NCBI GenBank assembly: GCA_023053545.1
Contig: JAKZAN010000005.1
Location: forward strand, 2,914,001-2,978,000
Reading direction: 5' to 3'
From: Lepidurus packardi
Taxonomy: Eukaryota; Arthropoda; Branchiopoda; Notostraca; Triopsidae
Length of the DNA: 64,000 nucleotides
Part shown: in pieces, positions 1 through 13,000 of the stretch
How the letters are laid out: the number at the start of each line of letters is the position of its first letter
Position numbering within the stretch: position 1 is the stretch's first letter
Notes under the pieces: generated by a model
The model's input: the letters and a program-made list of their open reading frames with translations, nothing else
Database searches by the model: none
What the model was told of the DNA's origin: nothing
Translations under genes and position numbers: made by a program

Positions 1-241
1 TTGCATACTAATACCCAGTGTTTTCTGTAAGGCGACGGGCTGTTGATAGAATGAAACGAAACAGTTTGGTTTTGTAAAGGAAACTTGAACCAAAGGAGAA
101 GGTGTGGACGGCAAAAGTGTTTTGTTTTGCATTCTTTGGTTTCGGGAAAGGGGCGTGTGTGTCCTTCCGTTCTGGTTTAAGTTTCCGTTTGTAGCTGAAT
201 CTACCATTTTTACGGTCTTCACTTAGTTATTGGCTGTGAGC

Positions 242-3200
242 ATGTGGAGCCCAACGCATGTCCAAGTTACAGGTAATCTAATCCAAATCATTTGTTGGCA
301 GTGCCGTAAACTCTCAGTATTACATCTTTTGCTAGTTTGCCGTGCCAAGGGTCTACTTACGAAAGGAAAACATGGTACAAATGATGCGTTTGTCGTCATT
401 GCGTTGGGAAAAGAGAAATTCCAAACATCTGTCAAGCAAAAGGCACCCACGGACTTGGATTGGCAAGAGGAATGTGAACTGTAAATTTTGTAAATATAGC
501 TCTGTTTCCATTTAACTCATCTCCTTTTATTCCAGATCTATACCTGATCAAGGCAATACTGCTGAAATAATCCTGACTGTGTTACACCAAAACTTTATCG
601 GCGTGGATGAATTTTTGGGAACTATATCCCTCCCATTGGCCAGTTTTGATGTGTATGAAAGACCTAAAAACAGGTAATTCCTAATATACGGGCGTTAAGC
701 CAAGGCTTTGAAACTTAATCCTGACATTCTTGTACATTCCTTAGGTGGTACACCTTACATAGTAAACCTGGGCAAGAGTCTAAAACCAAATACCGTGGCG
801 AAATGGAAGTACGAGTGGCCTTTACTGTAAAATCAGGAAGTTTACTGGATTTGTCCAAGAAAGAGAAACATAAAGGATCTTTGGGGCAATTGGGTCAAGC
901 AGCGCAAAGTTTTGGTAATTTTCTACCGATCTATAAGAACCCTATGGCGCTAAGAAAGGGAATAAAAGGCCTTAAAATGTTAAAATGAGGATGGATGTTA
1001 AAAAAGATTTCAATAAGCCATCTCTCTTTTGTTGTTAGCAGCAGTATTAGTATCTGAAACGTAAAGTTTGATTTACATAGGTGGAAGCCTTATGAGCCTG
1101 GGAAGCAAGGAAAAGAAAAACATTAAGAAGTTAGCCTCGTCTGTTGGTAAGCATCTTTATCATCAGAAATTAAATTCACTTAATTTTATAGTAATCAATG
1201 CTTTCATTTATTTTAATTTTACTTCTAGGACACAAACTGTCCAAACTGCCCGGCCGTGGTGCCTTGCGTAAAGAGAAACGTGAAGGGAGCTCTTCTAGAC
1301 GTGGCTCCGAGTCTATCGGTGAACCAGATCCTGGAGTGATATCTGAAGACGAGGATGAGTTTCGAGTACGTTGATAGGCATTTTCTTTTTACCAAATATT
1401 TACGATCCCTTTTTTTCTCGTTTTAGTTTGATGAACTGTCTCACAAAAGCTCAGGCAGCTCTTTGAACGTTTCTGGAAGCCGGAATACTTCTGTGAGTGG
1501 ATCTATGGAAAACCTCGCCGGTGGAGAATTTATGCGTCGCAATTCCATGCCAAGGAATAGCAATAATACCCTACCCAGAACACCTACAATTTCCCCATTG
1601 GCCATTGAAAACCCCCCGAAGCCTGCCCGAAGTTCCAGCAAAGAAGATCCAGTCGATGAGTGGGACAAAAAGCTATTTGGCAAGCAAGGAAAACGTAAGT
1701 TGATTGAAAAAAAAATATCCAGCTTTTGTAACGCACGTCTAAACGTTACAGCTTTTTTGCGCATGTTCCGGGTTTCCAGTTGCATGGGCTTTGGGGGAGT
1801 CTTTTATTTGTTTTCATTTGGTGTTTGCAATTTATTCCTTTACTCTGTCTCTGCCAAGTTTCTTGTGCCGTTAGTTTTCACTGAAAAACCCTTACGCCAA
1901 TATTTGCCTTTTTGCCTCAGTGGCGGAATCTAGTGGGCCTGTGCAATCAGGCGTACCCTCCATCATTGTACAGGGATCCAACCCGTTCGAAGGCGACAAT
2001 GGTGTCTTGCCTCAGATTAAAGAAGAATCCTTGGGTCAGTTTGACCGACGCAAGCCCGTGACTGTGTCCTTGACACGGCGCCGTGATTTGACTAAAGAAG
2101 ACACTTTGGCAGATGTATTTGAAGACGTGGAGCCAGTCAAAGAGGAACCCAAGACCAAAATCAAAGGCAAAGAAGCTGCTGTGGTCATTCCAGTGCCTCG
2201 CGATCCGTCTCCGGCTCCTCGCAGCGCTGCCAGGTCCACCACCAATGGTAGTGCCAACATTATGCCGGGGAAAAGGGAACCCACCCACATGACAGGTGAG
2301 ACTATGCATTCTCATTTGCATGCCCGAGCCTCTTCTTCTTCCCCTCCTCGTACCTCCTCTGATGCGCCTTCTTTCCCTGTCGTGTTACGCCATCACGGTG
2401 AGCCAGGAAAAGAGCCAGCTCAAGAACCCTTTATTATTGATTCCATGTCTGAATTGCGAGTCGCTGAAAGTTCCACAGTATTTGTTTCTGCGTCGTCTCC
2501 ACCGCCTCTGCCAGGAACGACGGAGGAACGTCCCACTCCAGCGGCCAGTGACGCAGTCCAAGCATCCCCGCCAACACAGATTCTTCAGACTGAGCCTGAC
2601 GTCCCTGTACCCCGAGAAAGAAAGATCTCGAAACCCATGGAGATCAAACCTGTGCCATTGCCACGCTCCAATCCCTTTGCCAAAGATCCAGAACCCGTGA
2701 CCCAGATCCATGTTAATTGGGGTGAAATGCAAGAACGTCGTATTGATGATGAGCCAGTCGCGGAAACGAATACCGGTTTCGTAGATCTGTGGTCTTACCA
2801 ACCAGAGCCGTTTTCATCTTTGGATGTGGATAGAGCTATACCGAATTCAACGTTTTCATCTTCTGAACGAAAAGATCGTAACTTGGATACTGCCGACAGC
2901 TCAATTGGACGAGACCGAATCGAAAGCAAGGAATTTTCCAATACTCTGCATACGAATTCGAAGAAATCGGAGGTAGATCGTGAAGCTGATGTTGATATTG
3001 ATGACGGGGTGGTCGAGTTGTCCTGGGTGGAACCACATCTCCAGACTACGTCCACTTTCGAAGATGAAGAGAACGTTAATGACGAAGAAATAGAACGCGA
3101 GCCGATTGATCGCAGTTCATATTATAAAATCGTATCCGAGAGCACCATCAACCAATCCTTGCTACTGAGCTCGAACGTTTCCAGCAATTTCACTTTTATG

Positions 3201-4315
3201 AGCCAAGAGCTCTCTCCAATTAGAAATTCAGAGTTCCAGAAAGGTAATCCTCCGCAGCACTTTGCTGAACCCGAAAACGAAGAAATAATGATCATTGCTG
3301 CTCCCGCTCAAAACGAAGCCGTTAGCTCGAGTGGAAAGATTGGGCAAATGGATCGAATTACGCCTCTTGGGGGAGAATCTACAAGAGTACTTTCACCGCC
3401 CGAGAGCAAGAGCAAGACTTCTTTAAAAGCTTTGGGTGAATCGGTGATTGAGTTCGATCTTAAACGTCTGGAAACTACAGAGCCTCAGCGTATCCAGCCA
3501 GTAGACGTGGAATCACTTCCGAGCACCCCAAAGAAGCAAACCAATGCACCTACATTGAGTGAAATGTCAAGTTCTTTCAAACAGACACCAGCAAGTCCAA
3601 ACGTTGGCACAGAAAGGGATTTAAAAAAAAAATCACCAATTTCTTCTCCCCTTTTGCCACGTACCCCTGATCAAAATGCTTCTAGCCCCACTTGTGAATC
3701 TAGTGACTCTCATGATAGTCTAGGGCGCAAAGTTTTGAAAGCCGATCCTACTTTGCTGCACTTGGACTCGGAGGTTTCAGAATCTGATGATTGCGATGAC
3801 ATTCTTCGCTCAAAGGATCTAACGCCTGGTAAGCGGATCCCTTGATTGTCGATCCCTTTCTATTTTTATTGACCTGTCAACTTACCTCAAACTAACCTAG
3901 GCGAGGGCTTTTCGGGTGCTGGAACTTCCAAAAAAGATATTGTTGTTGTTCGGGAAATGTTTTGCTGTTTTCACTTTTCTTAGCGACAAGTTACATTTAT
4001 TATTTTATTCACGTTTTTTTTTTTTAAGGATCGAAAGAGCATCGCGCTGCGCTGGCTTCGTTCCCCCAACGGGTGGTGGAGGGGAAAGAAATGGCGGAAG
4101 AAGAAGTGCCTTTGAAATTTACGAAGAAAGAACTGAGCCAATTCGAGGGGAAGTCAAGAGACGAGTTGATTTCTCTTATTTGCACTTTGAAAAGCTCGGT
4201 GGTTCACAGAGACCAGCAAATCCAAGAACTGAAAGAGTACATTGGTGAGCTCTTGTTACGGGTTATGGAAAATGCACCTGGTATTTTGCAGAATCCGCCT
4301 TCTCCAGTTAATTAA
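242..4315 (+). CDS. Rab11 family-interacting protein, class I (Rip11-like)
   Basis: Adaptor that binds active Rab11 and guides recycling endosomes. Exons read 242-272, 336-480, 536-673, 745-914, 1081-1146, 1229-1365, 1427-1694, 1921-3828 and 4029-4315, giving 1049 residues in one frame. The start MWSPTHVQVT leads directly into a C2 domain (about residues 1-150, containing LLTKGKHGTNDAFVV). The middle is long, acidic and Ser/Pro-rich, as expected of the family. It carries two NPF motifs (SNPFEG near residue 340, SNPFAK near 567), the known EH-domain ligands. The C-terminus is a typical RBD-FIP coiled coil (SRDELISLICTLKSS, then LKEYIGELLLRVME). Exon 8 joins exon 10 in phase. A possible 15-nt exon at 3901-3915 could be included but has a weak donor. 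Reading through the intron at 915 gives a short C2-only product. Its 3' end faces the GRAMD4-like gene. Confidence 0.9.
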
Positions 4316-4749
4316 ACAGGTGGTGATGGTTATTACATGGTAAAAATTTCCACATTCCAATTGAGAGAAATATGAAGGTTTGTTGTTTGTAAACTATTTA
4401 TTCCTATGCATAGTGTGCCTCATCATTGTTAAATCGTTATGGTAAAGTTCGTTGGTAGTAGTTAGTTTGTTCGTTCTGCCCAGAAAAAAAAGAAACTACT
4501 TAATAGGAGCTTCCCTTTTTTGTCTAAAACGTTTATGCCGGTACATTGAAGTATGGGTAAAGCCAATCAATACAACGTGTTTACTTGGCTAGCGTCGAAT
4601 TAAAATTTTTTCAAGAAGCGGTTGGACTTGTAGGAAGTGAATTGGTTACGCAATCCCAGATGCAGCCACAACATTGGGCTGCTTCTTTGATACTAGCAAA
4701 GACATCATCGCGACTCATTATGGCACCAAATGTGTAGGCCTAAATTGAA
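4316..4749. other. Shared 3' flanks of two convergent genes
   Basis: This 434-bp gap lies between the stop codon of the Rab11-FIP gene and that of the GRAMD4-like gene. It is AT-rich, has no open frame of interest, and must hold both 3' untranslated regions. I did not see a clear AATAAA for either gene, so the ends of the two transcripts, and any overlap between them, are not defined here. Confidence 0.6.
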
Positions 4750-7200
4750 TTATTTTTCATGAATTTCCTCCTCACGATTCCGTAGAATGAGAGTTACCCT
4801 GTCGGCACCCTTCACGAGCACCTCAATGATCATTCCACCACCGGGAATCCAACTATATTGGTTGCCTTTCTCTAGCCGAACGATTGTATTCAATGGAATA
4901 ACAATGTTCTTTTGGGGATGCGTTTTGGATCTCTCAAAGCAAAGATAACTGTTAAAAGATACGGTGTTTAATTTAGCTAATTGCTTTGAACTTCGCTAAG
5001 GTTTTGTTTATTTGTTTACCTTGATGTTAAAAACAACCGCCCAGTTTTCATGGAAGATGTCAGAGATTTATCTCGGTTAACTAATGTGCATCGCAGTCCG
5101 CTTTGCCAGCCAGGAAGAGGAGTTTCTTGATTAGGCAAGCTGAAAAGCTCGCTAAATGAATGGGTTTCAGGCTGGCTGGATTGAGCAGCTGTATTATTCA
5201 GCTTCTGGGATTGGAGTTTGAAAGTTAAGTATAAACGTGGTTGCAAACTAGTGTGTCTGAGCGGTACTTACTTGTTCTGTTTTCTTACGTTGTTCCAGTT
5301 CCAAATCTGTGGGTAATGTTTGCCACAGCTGGGACGAAGTATCGTACTTGGCCCGTAAACGCGGGAAACGGAGAAATACGTAGTCAACAAAGAACAGACG
5401 AGCAATGGCGTACACGACTGCGCAGCTGATGATGGTTTGCGTATTTAACAGTATTGAAACCGGTAAACAGGCAGCCAGGATAAAGTAAATGCTACGGGTT
5501 GCCTCATGCCTCCACATAAGCAAACTGTAACACGAAGTCACATATATGTCTTTAACTAGTTTTAGACTTGTTTCGCTTACTTTTTGATTTTCTCGGCCGC
5601 ATCGCAAACGCTTCCAAGTTGATTTTGGACGTTACGGGCGACTTGCAGAATTAGAGCTAATTTATCGGCCACACCAGAGCCCCTGTCTGTGCTACTGCTC
5701 TCGTCAGATTTATCTTTAGTTTTAATTCTGAAGTAGCTTGACCAGCCTCTAAATAAATAGTTTTGTAACCTTTAGATGTGACTGTTGATGTGTCGTTTTT
5801 TAAAAAAGTTCTTACTGGGAAACAAAATAATTTGTTGTAATCTGCCAAAGGCTCACGGTAACAAGCAATGGCAGAAGGTATCCATGCCAGAAAGCGTAGG
5901 AAAACACCTAAAAAGTAAATATTTAGCATTTAACATTCCCCGACGAAGCAAAGAAATGTTGCTTACAAGCAAAAACATAGCAGTAGCAGTGGGAGATTCC
6001 CATCGTCGCAACCGCCCAAACTTTTCAGCCAAATCAGCTAAAGGACGACTCGCACGTCCAAACCTCATAATGTTTGTTTTCAAGCTGGTCAAAAAAGAAG
6101 CATTTAATTACAGTACTTTGCTAGTAATTTTGTAATAACTGTTTAATGGAAAGTGGCGTTTCATTAGCATCGTCTTCCTTGTCTTCAACGCCCTCGATTT
6201 CTTGCAAGTCATCCAGTAACTCACGAGCCCAAGCAGCAATGCGTTTATGTGGAAGTGCAGACTTCTCCGTCGTGGGTGTGTTGCTTGTCTCTATTTTCAG
6301 GATTCCTATTTATTGATACATGTCCATTTCTTCGTGCAACGCTACCTGAAGGAGTAGACGACCGATCTTCGCGAGCCAGATACGTCGCACGGTCTAGTGA
6401 TTTACTGCGTTCTGATTTACGTTTACCTCGTCCAAAACGGCTTCGTCTAAAGAACCCAAGTTTGTCATTTATATCAAGCTATTTTATTTAACAAAATTCC
6501 GTGTGTTTCGTAAAAGTACCTGGATAGTTTTTCGTTGGTGGAGGTACGACTGCGTAATGACTGTTCTTCGCCATTACTATCTGCGGCTTCACGGTCGCTT
6601 TCTATGGATTCATGTGTTTTTTGCAAACGTACAATTTTTGGAACTGGTTCTGAGCGAATTTCCTCGCCTAATGAAAACAATGATTTGCCCTTGGATTTTT
6701 CTCAATTTTCCTTGGTATAAAAATCGACGACGACTTACTAACTTTATCGATCAACATGTTAAATAGCTGCTCTTGAATGTTGTCGTGATCCACTTCTTCG
6801 GAACACTATTGTACGGAAGGATAAAGCCTTACGTTCACCTCTAGCTGATTCGGTAAATATAAGGATTTGGTACTTGTGATTCTGTTGGGCTGACGACCAT
6901 GGAATTTCTAGGACTTCCACTCCCACTGTGATCTTCTCCAGTACTACGCAAACGGGATCTTATAACACGCAGAGACATTGACCAAGAATCTACGCTACAA
7001 AATGTGAGCAATTTGGTTATACGGATAGATATAACAAACAATTTGAGGCCAAGGGAAAAGATCCGCGTATCGTCTGCCTGATGTTTGGCAACTGACGCTG
7101 GGGAGCCTGCCAACTAGTAGTCCAATCCAAGGAAGATAATTTTAGCCCCACTGAGTTGCCGGCAGGAACGTAAGACGGCGGAAATTACTTACTGACGCAT
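4750..7200 (-). CDS. GRAM domain-containing protein 4-like membrane protein
   Basis: Twelve exons on the minus strand (7200-7193, 6994-6874, 6805-6739, 6667-6520, 6446-6346, 6290-6140, 6084-5967, 5907-5816, 5748-5581, 5524-5272, 5204-5020, 4948-4750) sum to 536 residues. Human GRAMD4 is of similar size. A charged Ser/Arg-rich N-terminus precedes FGRLRRWESP. A hydrophobic segment with FWHGYLLPLL follows (about 228-262), then a helix ending in KIKN-LLMWRHE, a second membrane region (about 332-372), and the family signature FLRFPRLRAKYDTSSQLW. A C-terminal GRAM domain (about 425-535) has LPGWQSGLRCTLVNRD and YLCFERSK. GRAMD4 proteins are mitochondrial/ER membrane proteins linked to cell death and lipid contacts; that role is inferred by family. 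The first coding exon is only 8 nt (ATGCGTCA before GTAAGT). It fits in phase but is the least certain part. Confidence 0.85.
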
Positions 7201-7639
7201 GCAAATATTCGTTAACCTTGGACTGTCGTGCGGTATGTAGAGCAGAGAAATACTATTCCCCAGTTCTTCTTCTACTTTTCCTACGAACATGTACATCTAA
7301 TATGACTAATATAAATGTACATTTAATCTTTTTCTATGAGAAAACAAACTCTTATTGTACTGAAGAACTACCAAGCTAGGAGAACTCTACTTCTTATGGG
7401 TAACTCAAGTGTCCGCTCTATATATAGGTTTATAAAAAGCAGGACTGTAACGAGACGCTCTATCATTACGTTACTATTGCACACTGTCTATTATACAGGA
7501 TTTCGCACGATTCACGCTTATGCTATCGAAAATACCTATTTGTTTTAGGAATAATCCGGAGTGAACTACATTTTTGGAAGTAGGTGAAAACTACCACCAA
7601 ATGTTTGGGGTAACCAGGAACGTTGGAGGGATGGCTTCA

Positions 7640-7738
7640 CAGACTTGCCGACTCTACCCCATAAGTAGACATTCCTAATCTACTAGAAAAAGGGTTTGAG
7701 AAGAGAACAAAACATTCACAAAACGACGGACTGGTGGA
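7640..7738 (+). repeat. 99-bp direct repeat, copy 1
   Basis: The 99 bases are identical to 8785-8883, 1145 bp away in the same orientation. They begin CAGACTTGCCGACTCTACCC and end with GGACTGGTGGA. Flanking bases differ on both sides, so the copy is sharply bounded. Exact identity suggests a recent insertion or conversion. I see no terminal inverted repeats. Confidence 0.9.
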
Positions 7739-8784
7739 CCTTTCTCTATGGTACTCTTTTGAACTGCCGTAAAGTCCAACCTGGATTGCATTCTGTAAAC
7801 CGTCGTGACTTTTTTTTAACTGAAATGGAAGGTTTGCGAATGTACCCTTTGATATTCTGGCCTTTTACCTGAATCTACTCTTGGGACTTAAAAGCGAGTC
7901 GGTCCAACACTTGGAGGATACCCGTGTTTTGATATTGTGAATCCAATGGATTTGAATAGCACGCGCTACTGAAATGGCCGCATGTAGCGCTCTACCCATC
8001 TGACAGCCTCTCCTCAGTCCCGCTCGTGCAGCCGAACAAGGTGCATATTGAGACACAACATGTTTTTATGATTAACTTTTAGGTTAGTCGTGTTTCTAAT
8101 CTAAATTTGGGTAATTTGCTCTATGTGTACTTAAAAGATTAATCCTGTTAATTTGCTTTATAAGCATTAGTTTATCTTCATTTGCAGACTTCGGCTGTAT
8201 TTTCAGTGCGGTGTTTCATTTCAAACTTTCGGACGTGTAGACGTTTTGTTGCGTTTAAAACGGATGATTTTGTTAAATTTAGCAGGGCAGGGGGTTATTC
8301 TTAATTTTCCTTTTGTCTCTTCTACTTGACAGTTTTTTTTAGCAAAGAGAGACATCCTTAATTCTGACAAAGCCGTAACTGCACCGAACCCTTTGGTAAT
8401 ACAGTTATAACCGCTTAACACGAAATTGAAGGGACCGGAATATTTTTTCGTGTTAAAACGAATTTGTGCTAACAGATATATGCAAAAAACCCAGTTAATA
8501 AAAAAAACTGTCGTGATAACAGAGTTAATTCAAGTTTATACTCGTACATTGACAGTCTATACATTTTAAAGAACAAATAATACATTTTAAGGCACTTTAA
8601 CAGACTATAAATAAAAGTTAAATGTTTTGACTGCCCACGGACTGTTGGGGTGAGAAAAACAAAAATTTGAACTTAAGTCTGGGATGTTGCTAAGGCTCGA
8701 CAACCCTTCCAATTGGCAGAGGGAGACGTTTGGTAAGTAGACAAAAGTAGACAGAACTATTTTGTCGTCAGAACTATTTTTTCG

Positions 8785-8883
8785 CAGACTTGCCGACTCT
8801 ACCCCATAAGTAGACATTCCTAATCTACTAGAAAAAGGGTTTGAGAAGAGAACAAAACATTCACAAAACGACGGACTGGTGGA
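8785..8883 (+). repeat. 99-bp direct repeat, copy 2
   Basis: Second exact copy of 7640-7738, same orientation. It is preceded by a T-rich run and followed by a different sequence from copy 1. Confidence 0.9.
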
Positions 8884-9375
8884 TCTTGACGTTCCTCCAA
8901 GACGCGAAATTTTTTCATGCTAAGTGGTTTTTGTTTTGTGTTAAAAGGAAACAAATCTAGGATCTAGTTGTACGATTTGTAGTTTTAAAAAAAAATAAAA
9001 CCGAAAATTGGGGAAATTGTGAGATGGCTAAAAAAAATCCACTAAAAGAGGCGTGGCCTTACAAATGGACGAATCCTATTGCTAGATGGGCCTAAAATGG
9101 GGGCGTGGCTTCTTTTAGCGGGAGAAAAGTTTTTTCAGGACTTTTATCCATAAGGCATACTGCAAACATAAGGAGGTCCTTTTCAAAAATCGTAAAAAAT
9201 TGAGAGCCTAGCCCCTCTCGCTGTTTCCAACTCCCCTGCTTGGTTTCCTATCCCAGTATTCAAGTTCTTGATGCCTAAGCTTCACTAATCGACTAAGGGT
9301 ATGGGAACCTTGCCGGGGAAGGCTTACGGTTCAGAGAAAGGGAACCATTTAATATTTAGTTTTTAAGACGAAATA

Positions 9376-9450
9376 AAGTTCGTCGACAGGGTTTCGAACC
9401 CACGACCTCTCGCATGTAAAGACCTGCCCCTTATCCCCTCGTTCACACGC
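9376..9450 (-). pseudogene. tRNA-Ala-derived relic (SINE head or tRNA pseudogene)
   Basis: On the minus strand an excellent pol III B box and T arm (GTGGGTTCGAAACCC) follows CTTTACATGCGAGAGG. That closely resembles the anticodon-arm-to-T-arm stretch of tRNA-Ala (CTTTGCATGCGAGAGG). The anticodon stem, acceptor stem and D arm do not pair, so it cannot be a working tRNA. A tRNA-derived SINE is as likely as a dead tRNA gene. Confidence 0.45.
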
Positions 9451-10096
9451 TTACGTTGAGAGGGTGAAAGTTGTAAATCTAATAGGTAGACAAAGTTGAT
9501 ATTCAGTTTTAGTGGGTAGTATCCTTCTTTTGTTCGATTTATAAAATGTGACGCTTCGCCCAAGCCTTACCTTGTATTCTCCAGAAGTTTGCAGTATTAA
9601 ATTGTATTTCGTGGTATTTATTTCAAAATATAATTAACAAAATTCTTATTTTTGTTTACGAGTTTACATGATAATGTACGTTTATACGAGATAATTAGAC
9701 GGAATAATTCTTCTTTCAAAATGGTATGCCCATTAATGTGTGTTCAATTAATTGTATAATGTTAGATGTACAATCTTATATTATTTATACAAATAATTTA
9801 TTGTTAAACAACAAATCTGTATGATGTATTTTTCTATTTTTGATTTTTGTCTAAGAACTTTCGAAATAAACATTGCTAAAATCACGTGTCTCAAAATAAG
9901 CGGTAGTGAGGAATCATCGGCTGGTTCTGAAGAAGAAAAATCTGAAAAACCTACTCACACAACTATTGAAACCTACGCAAAGTAAGGCTAGCCGTAAAAA
10001 ACAGCTTATTGCGAAAGGCAAAAATCTTAATTCTTTTATTTTTCTTTATATATCCGGAGCACCACCTCACTATATACACGAATCACTGAAATTTCT

Positions 10097-13000
10097 TTAT
10101 ACGTATTGTTCGTTCGGTCGACCAGGTCCTGACGTTTCAACGTTGACACTGTCTAATACAACGTAACCAGGACTTGCCGCTGTTGACGGCGCCTGGGCCA
10201 CACTGTTCTGGGCCACACTGTTCTGGGCTTGCACTTCTCCCACAGTTACATAACCATTACAACTTTTGCTTGGTTGTGTGATCTTTGGCTCTTTCGGAGG
10301 TGATTCTCTCACACAACCAACGGTGACGTAATGGAGTTTTGCGTCAGAGTCTTGCATGTTCCCAAAGTCACCCACTTTGACATAGGGCTGAACAACACTG
10401 GAATAGGACTCCGTTGGATTAAACGTCACATAGCCCAGCTTCGATCTGTCCTCTTTCCTTCTAGGTTTGCTGGTAAACTTCTTTCCTGGCGGTGGTTTGG
10501 ATAAGTATGTACTGTCAAGAGGAAGCTCGTCATCATCGTCTTCATCTTTATCAAGCTCTTGCTTCCATTGCAGCGTAGTATAACCGGGATGCAAAAGTTC
10601 CGTCCCAGAACTGCACTCGGAATGTCGACTATTACGAGAAGAGGCGGAGTCAGTACTCAGACTGGGACTCGGCGCAGCATCAGGATGTGATTTGACTGGA
10701 AGCACTACATAGCCTGTGGTGGCAGCTTTGGGCTGTGCTTCCGGCATCATGGCGACTTGCGAATAGCCCGAGGACAACATATCTGGTGAGCTTTTCATCA
10801 TTGCGGCATCGCCTCCAGCTACACTGTAATTCGTTGTGGGCGAAATCATCAGATCCAATCTAATTAAAACAACACATTTAAGATTTCTAATCGCTTTGTT
10901 AATAAGACCACCAAATTAACAACTTACTTAGCGTATACATGTTGTTCGAAGTCCGGTTTGACCGCGGACATATTAAGGTTAGGTACTTCTGTAGCTTTCG
11001 TGTCTCCCAATTTCAGACCTAACCATGGTTTGCCAGTAAACACATTATCTTGGCCCGGTGAAGGAGGCTCAACCACGTCTGCCCCAGAATCGCACGATAA
11101 ATGGGTGCGCGACGTGTGCGAAGAGGAAATCGAGGCGTGGCCCGAGCTGCATCCCGAACTGTCTCCACTCTGGTTGCGTCCGTGACGTTCTGCTTGGTTC
11201 TCAATCTTTGTGACTGACTTAATGTCTTGATTCACTGGTGACTTTTCTTCCAACTAGATAAAATTACGTTTTAGCCACTGTTCTTTTTGCAGCACAGGTC
11301 TCTGAGCAACTTACCGCTGTAATACTGCTCTTAATAATCGGCTCCTTATTTCTCAAAACAACATTTTTATTGTTACTGGACACAGGAGAAATAAGGCGGC
11401 CATAGAAAGGACGAGTCGAAAACTGTTCTTTTTCGAACCCAACTAGATTCAGTTCAATTCGTGGATATTTCTCGTCCGTAATAGGCATACCAGAATTCTG
11501 GGCGGAAAAGATCACAAAGTAAAAACTTGAGGAAATCAATTAATTTCTCAAATCGGCATTACCATGTTCGGATCGTTTGCTTCCCACGGTAATGACGGAT
11601 CGATGTTGTCCGTTTCTTTGTATTTCCGGGTCGTCCTGAAAAAACAGTAAAAAAAGAAAAAGAAGGCAAGATTAGGAAAGTGGACAATAACCCCATTTTC
11701 AGTCGAATTTAGACAAGGCAGTTAATCTAAGATGAACCGCATCCTTCCAAGAAACCTGAACAGACGAGCCTACTGCACGTGTCCAGTTCTACGTAACTTG
11801 AAAAACAATAATAAATAAAAAACAATAACATTTCACCACAACCGCAACCGCAAACGGTCAGATATTCCAACCACAACTTTTTGCTCATACTTCATTACAG
11901 TGTAACTATGGCTACTGAGATCTGATAAGCCAATTCCTTGAACCGCCTGTGACGGCGTCCAAATTGGCAATGTCACGCTCTGGAGAGTGATGGCTCAGTT
12001 GTCTATCCCTCGCTTACCTGATCCCCTTTGTAATGCGCCACAATTGCTTTCTTTCTAAGAAACCTATCTCGTGTTTTTTCCCCATTTTAGCTTTGTTGAA
12101 GACTACCTTTGAACAAATTGGGAGCTGTGCTGGTCATTGTCAGTGAGTTTGGGAGAGCCGGCCTTTTGTCCGGCAAACTCTGCCACCAATTCCGAGAGTT
12201 CTCATGTGCTGTGTCATGATTCTTCAGATTTGAATCATTCCCCTTCTTTTTCCGTTAAAAAAGACACTAGACGGAAACTTTTTAACTTTACCCCTGCGTA
12301 GCGCCAATCTAACCTTAATTGTCGATTTCATAAGAAAAAGGAACGCATTGAGGTGCAGAATTGCGCCCCACACTTCGAAAGACCTTTCTAGAGAAACGCC
12401 GAGTAAATTAAAGACTTGGTCTGAAAAAAGGCGTTTCAATACGACAGTTAGCTAAGCAACATGACAAAAGCTCCTTTCAAGTGCTCGCCGTACGAGGAAT
12501 ACGAGATAGTATGGCCTCTAGGATACAGAACCCAGTTGCACGCCAATTTCAGAGAAGAGCTAAACACGTAACATTTCTCCGAAACCACGCGTAACATGCT
12601 CAAAGAAAACCTTCGCTCCATGGCGTTTACAGAATGAGCTCAAGATCCCACAGAATTCCCAAGAAAAGAGGGCCAACCAACTACAAATGTAGGCCAACGG
12701 GAAACAGCTAATCATTGACAATCAGTGCATAAGCAAAATTGTCTTTGATATCCTTCGGGGAAATTTGCAACACAAGAAGGGGCAATAATCGATTTCGTTT
12801 TCACAGGAACTATCAGCAAGTTTGCTTCAGAGAAACAATAACACGCTTCTTCGAATGTGCAACTGTTTCAAACGCCGTTTTCCTGGCGATATTCACAAAA
12901 AAGAGCAAAGTCTCACTAACTCGTGAAAATACAATAAACGAAAATTCCGCCAACGGCCATAGAACCTGCAGGTTCCCTATATATACAGGATTCGCTAAAT

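Larger units (their letters stand above)
7201..10096. other. Intergenic region between GRAMD4-like and domeless-like genes
   Basis: The gap holds the promoter side of the GRAMD4-like gene and the 3' flank of the domeless-like gene. Apart from a 99-bp direct repeat, a tRNA-derived relic, and AT-rich stretches near 9600-9900, I see no conserved reading frame. The short open frames at 7336-7548 and 9906-10166 have no recognisable domain and no convincing splice context. Confidence 0.55.
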
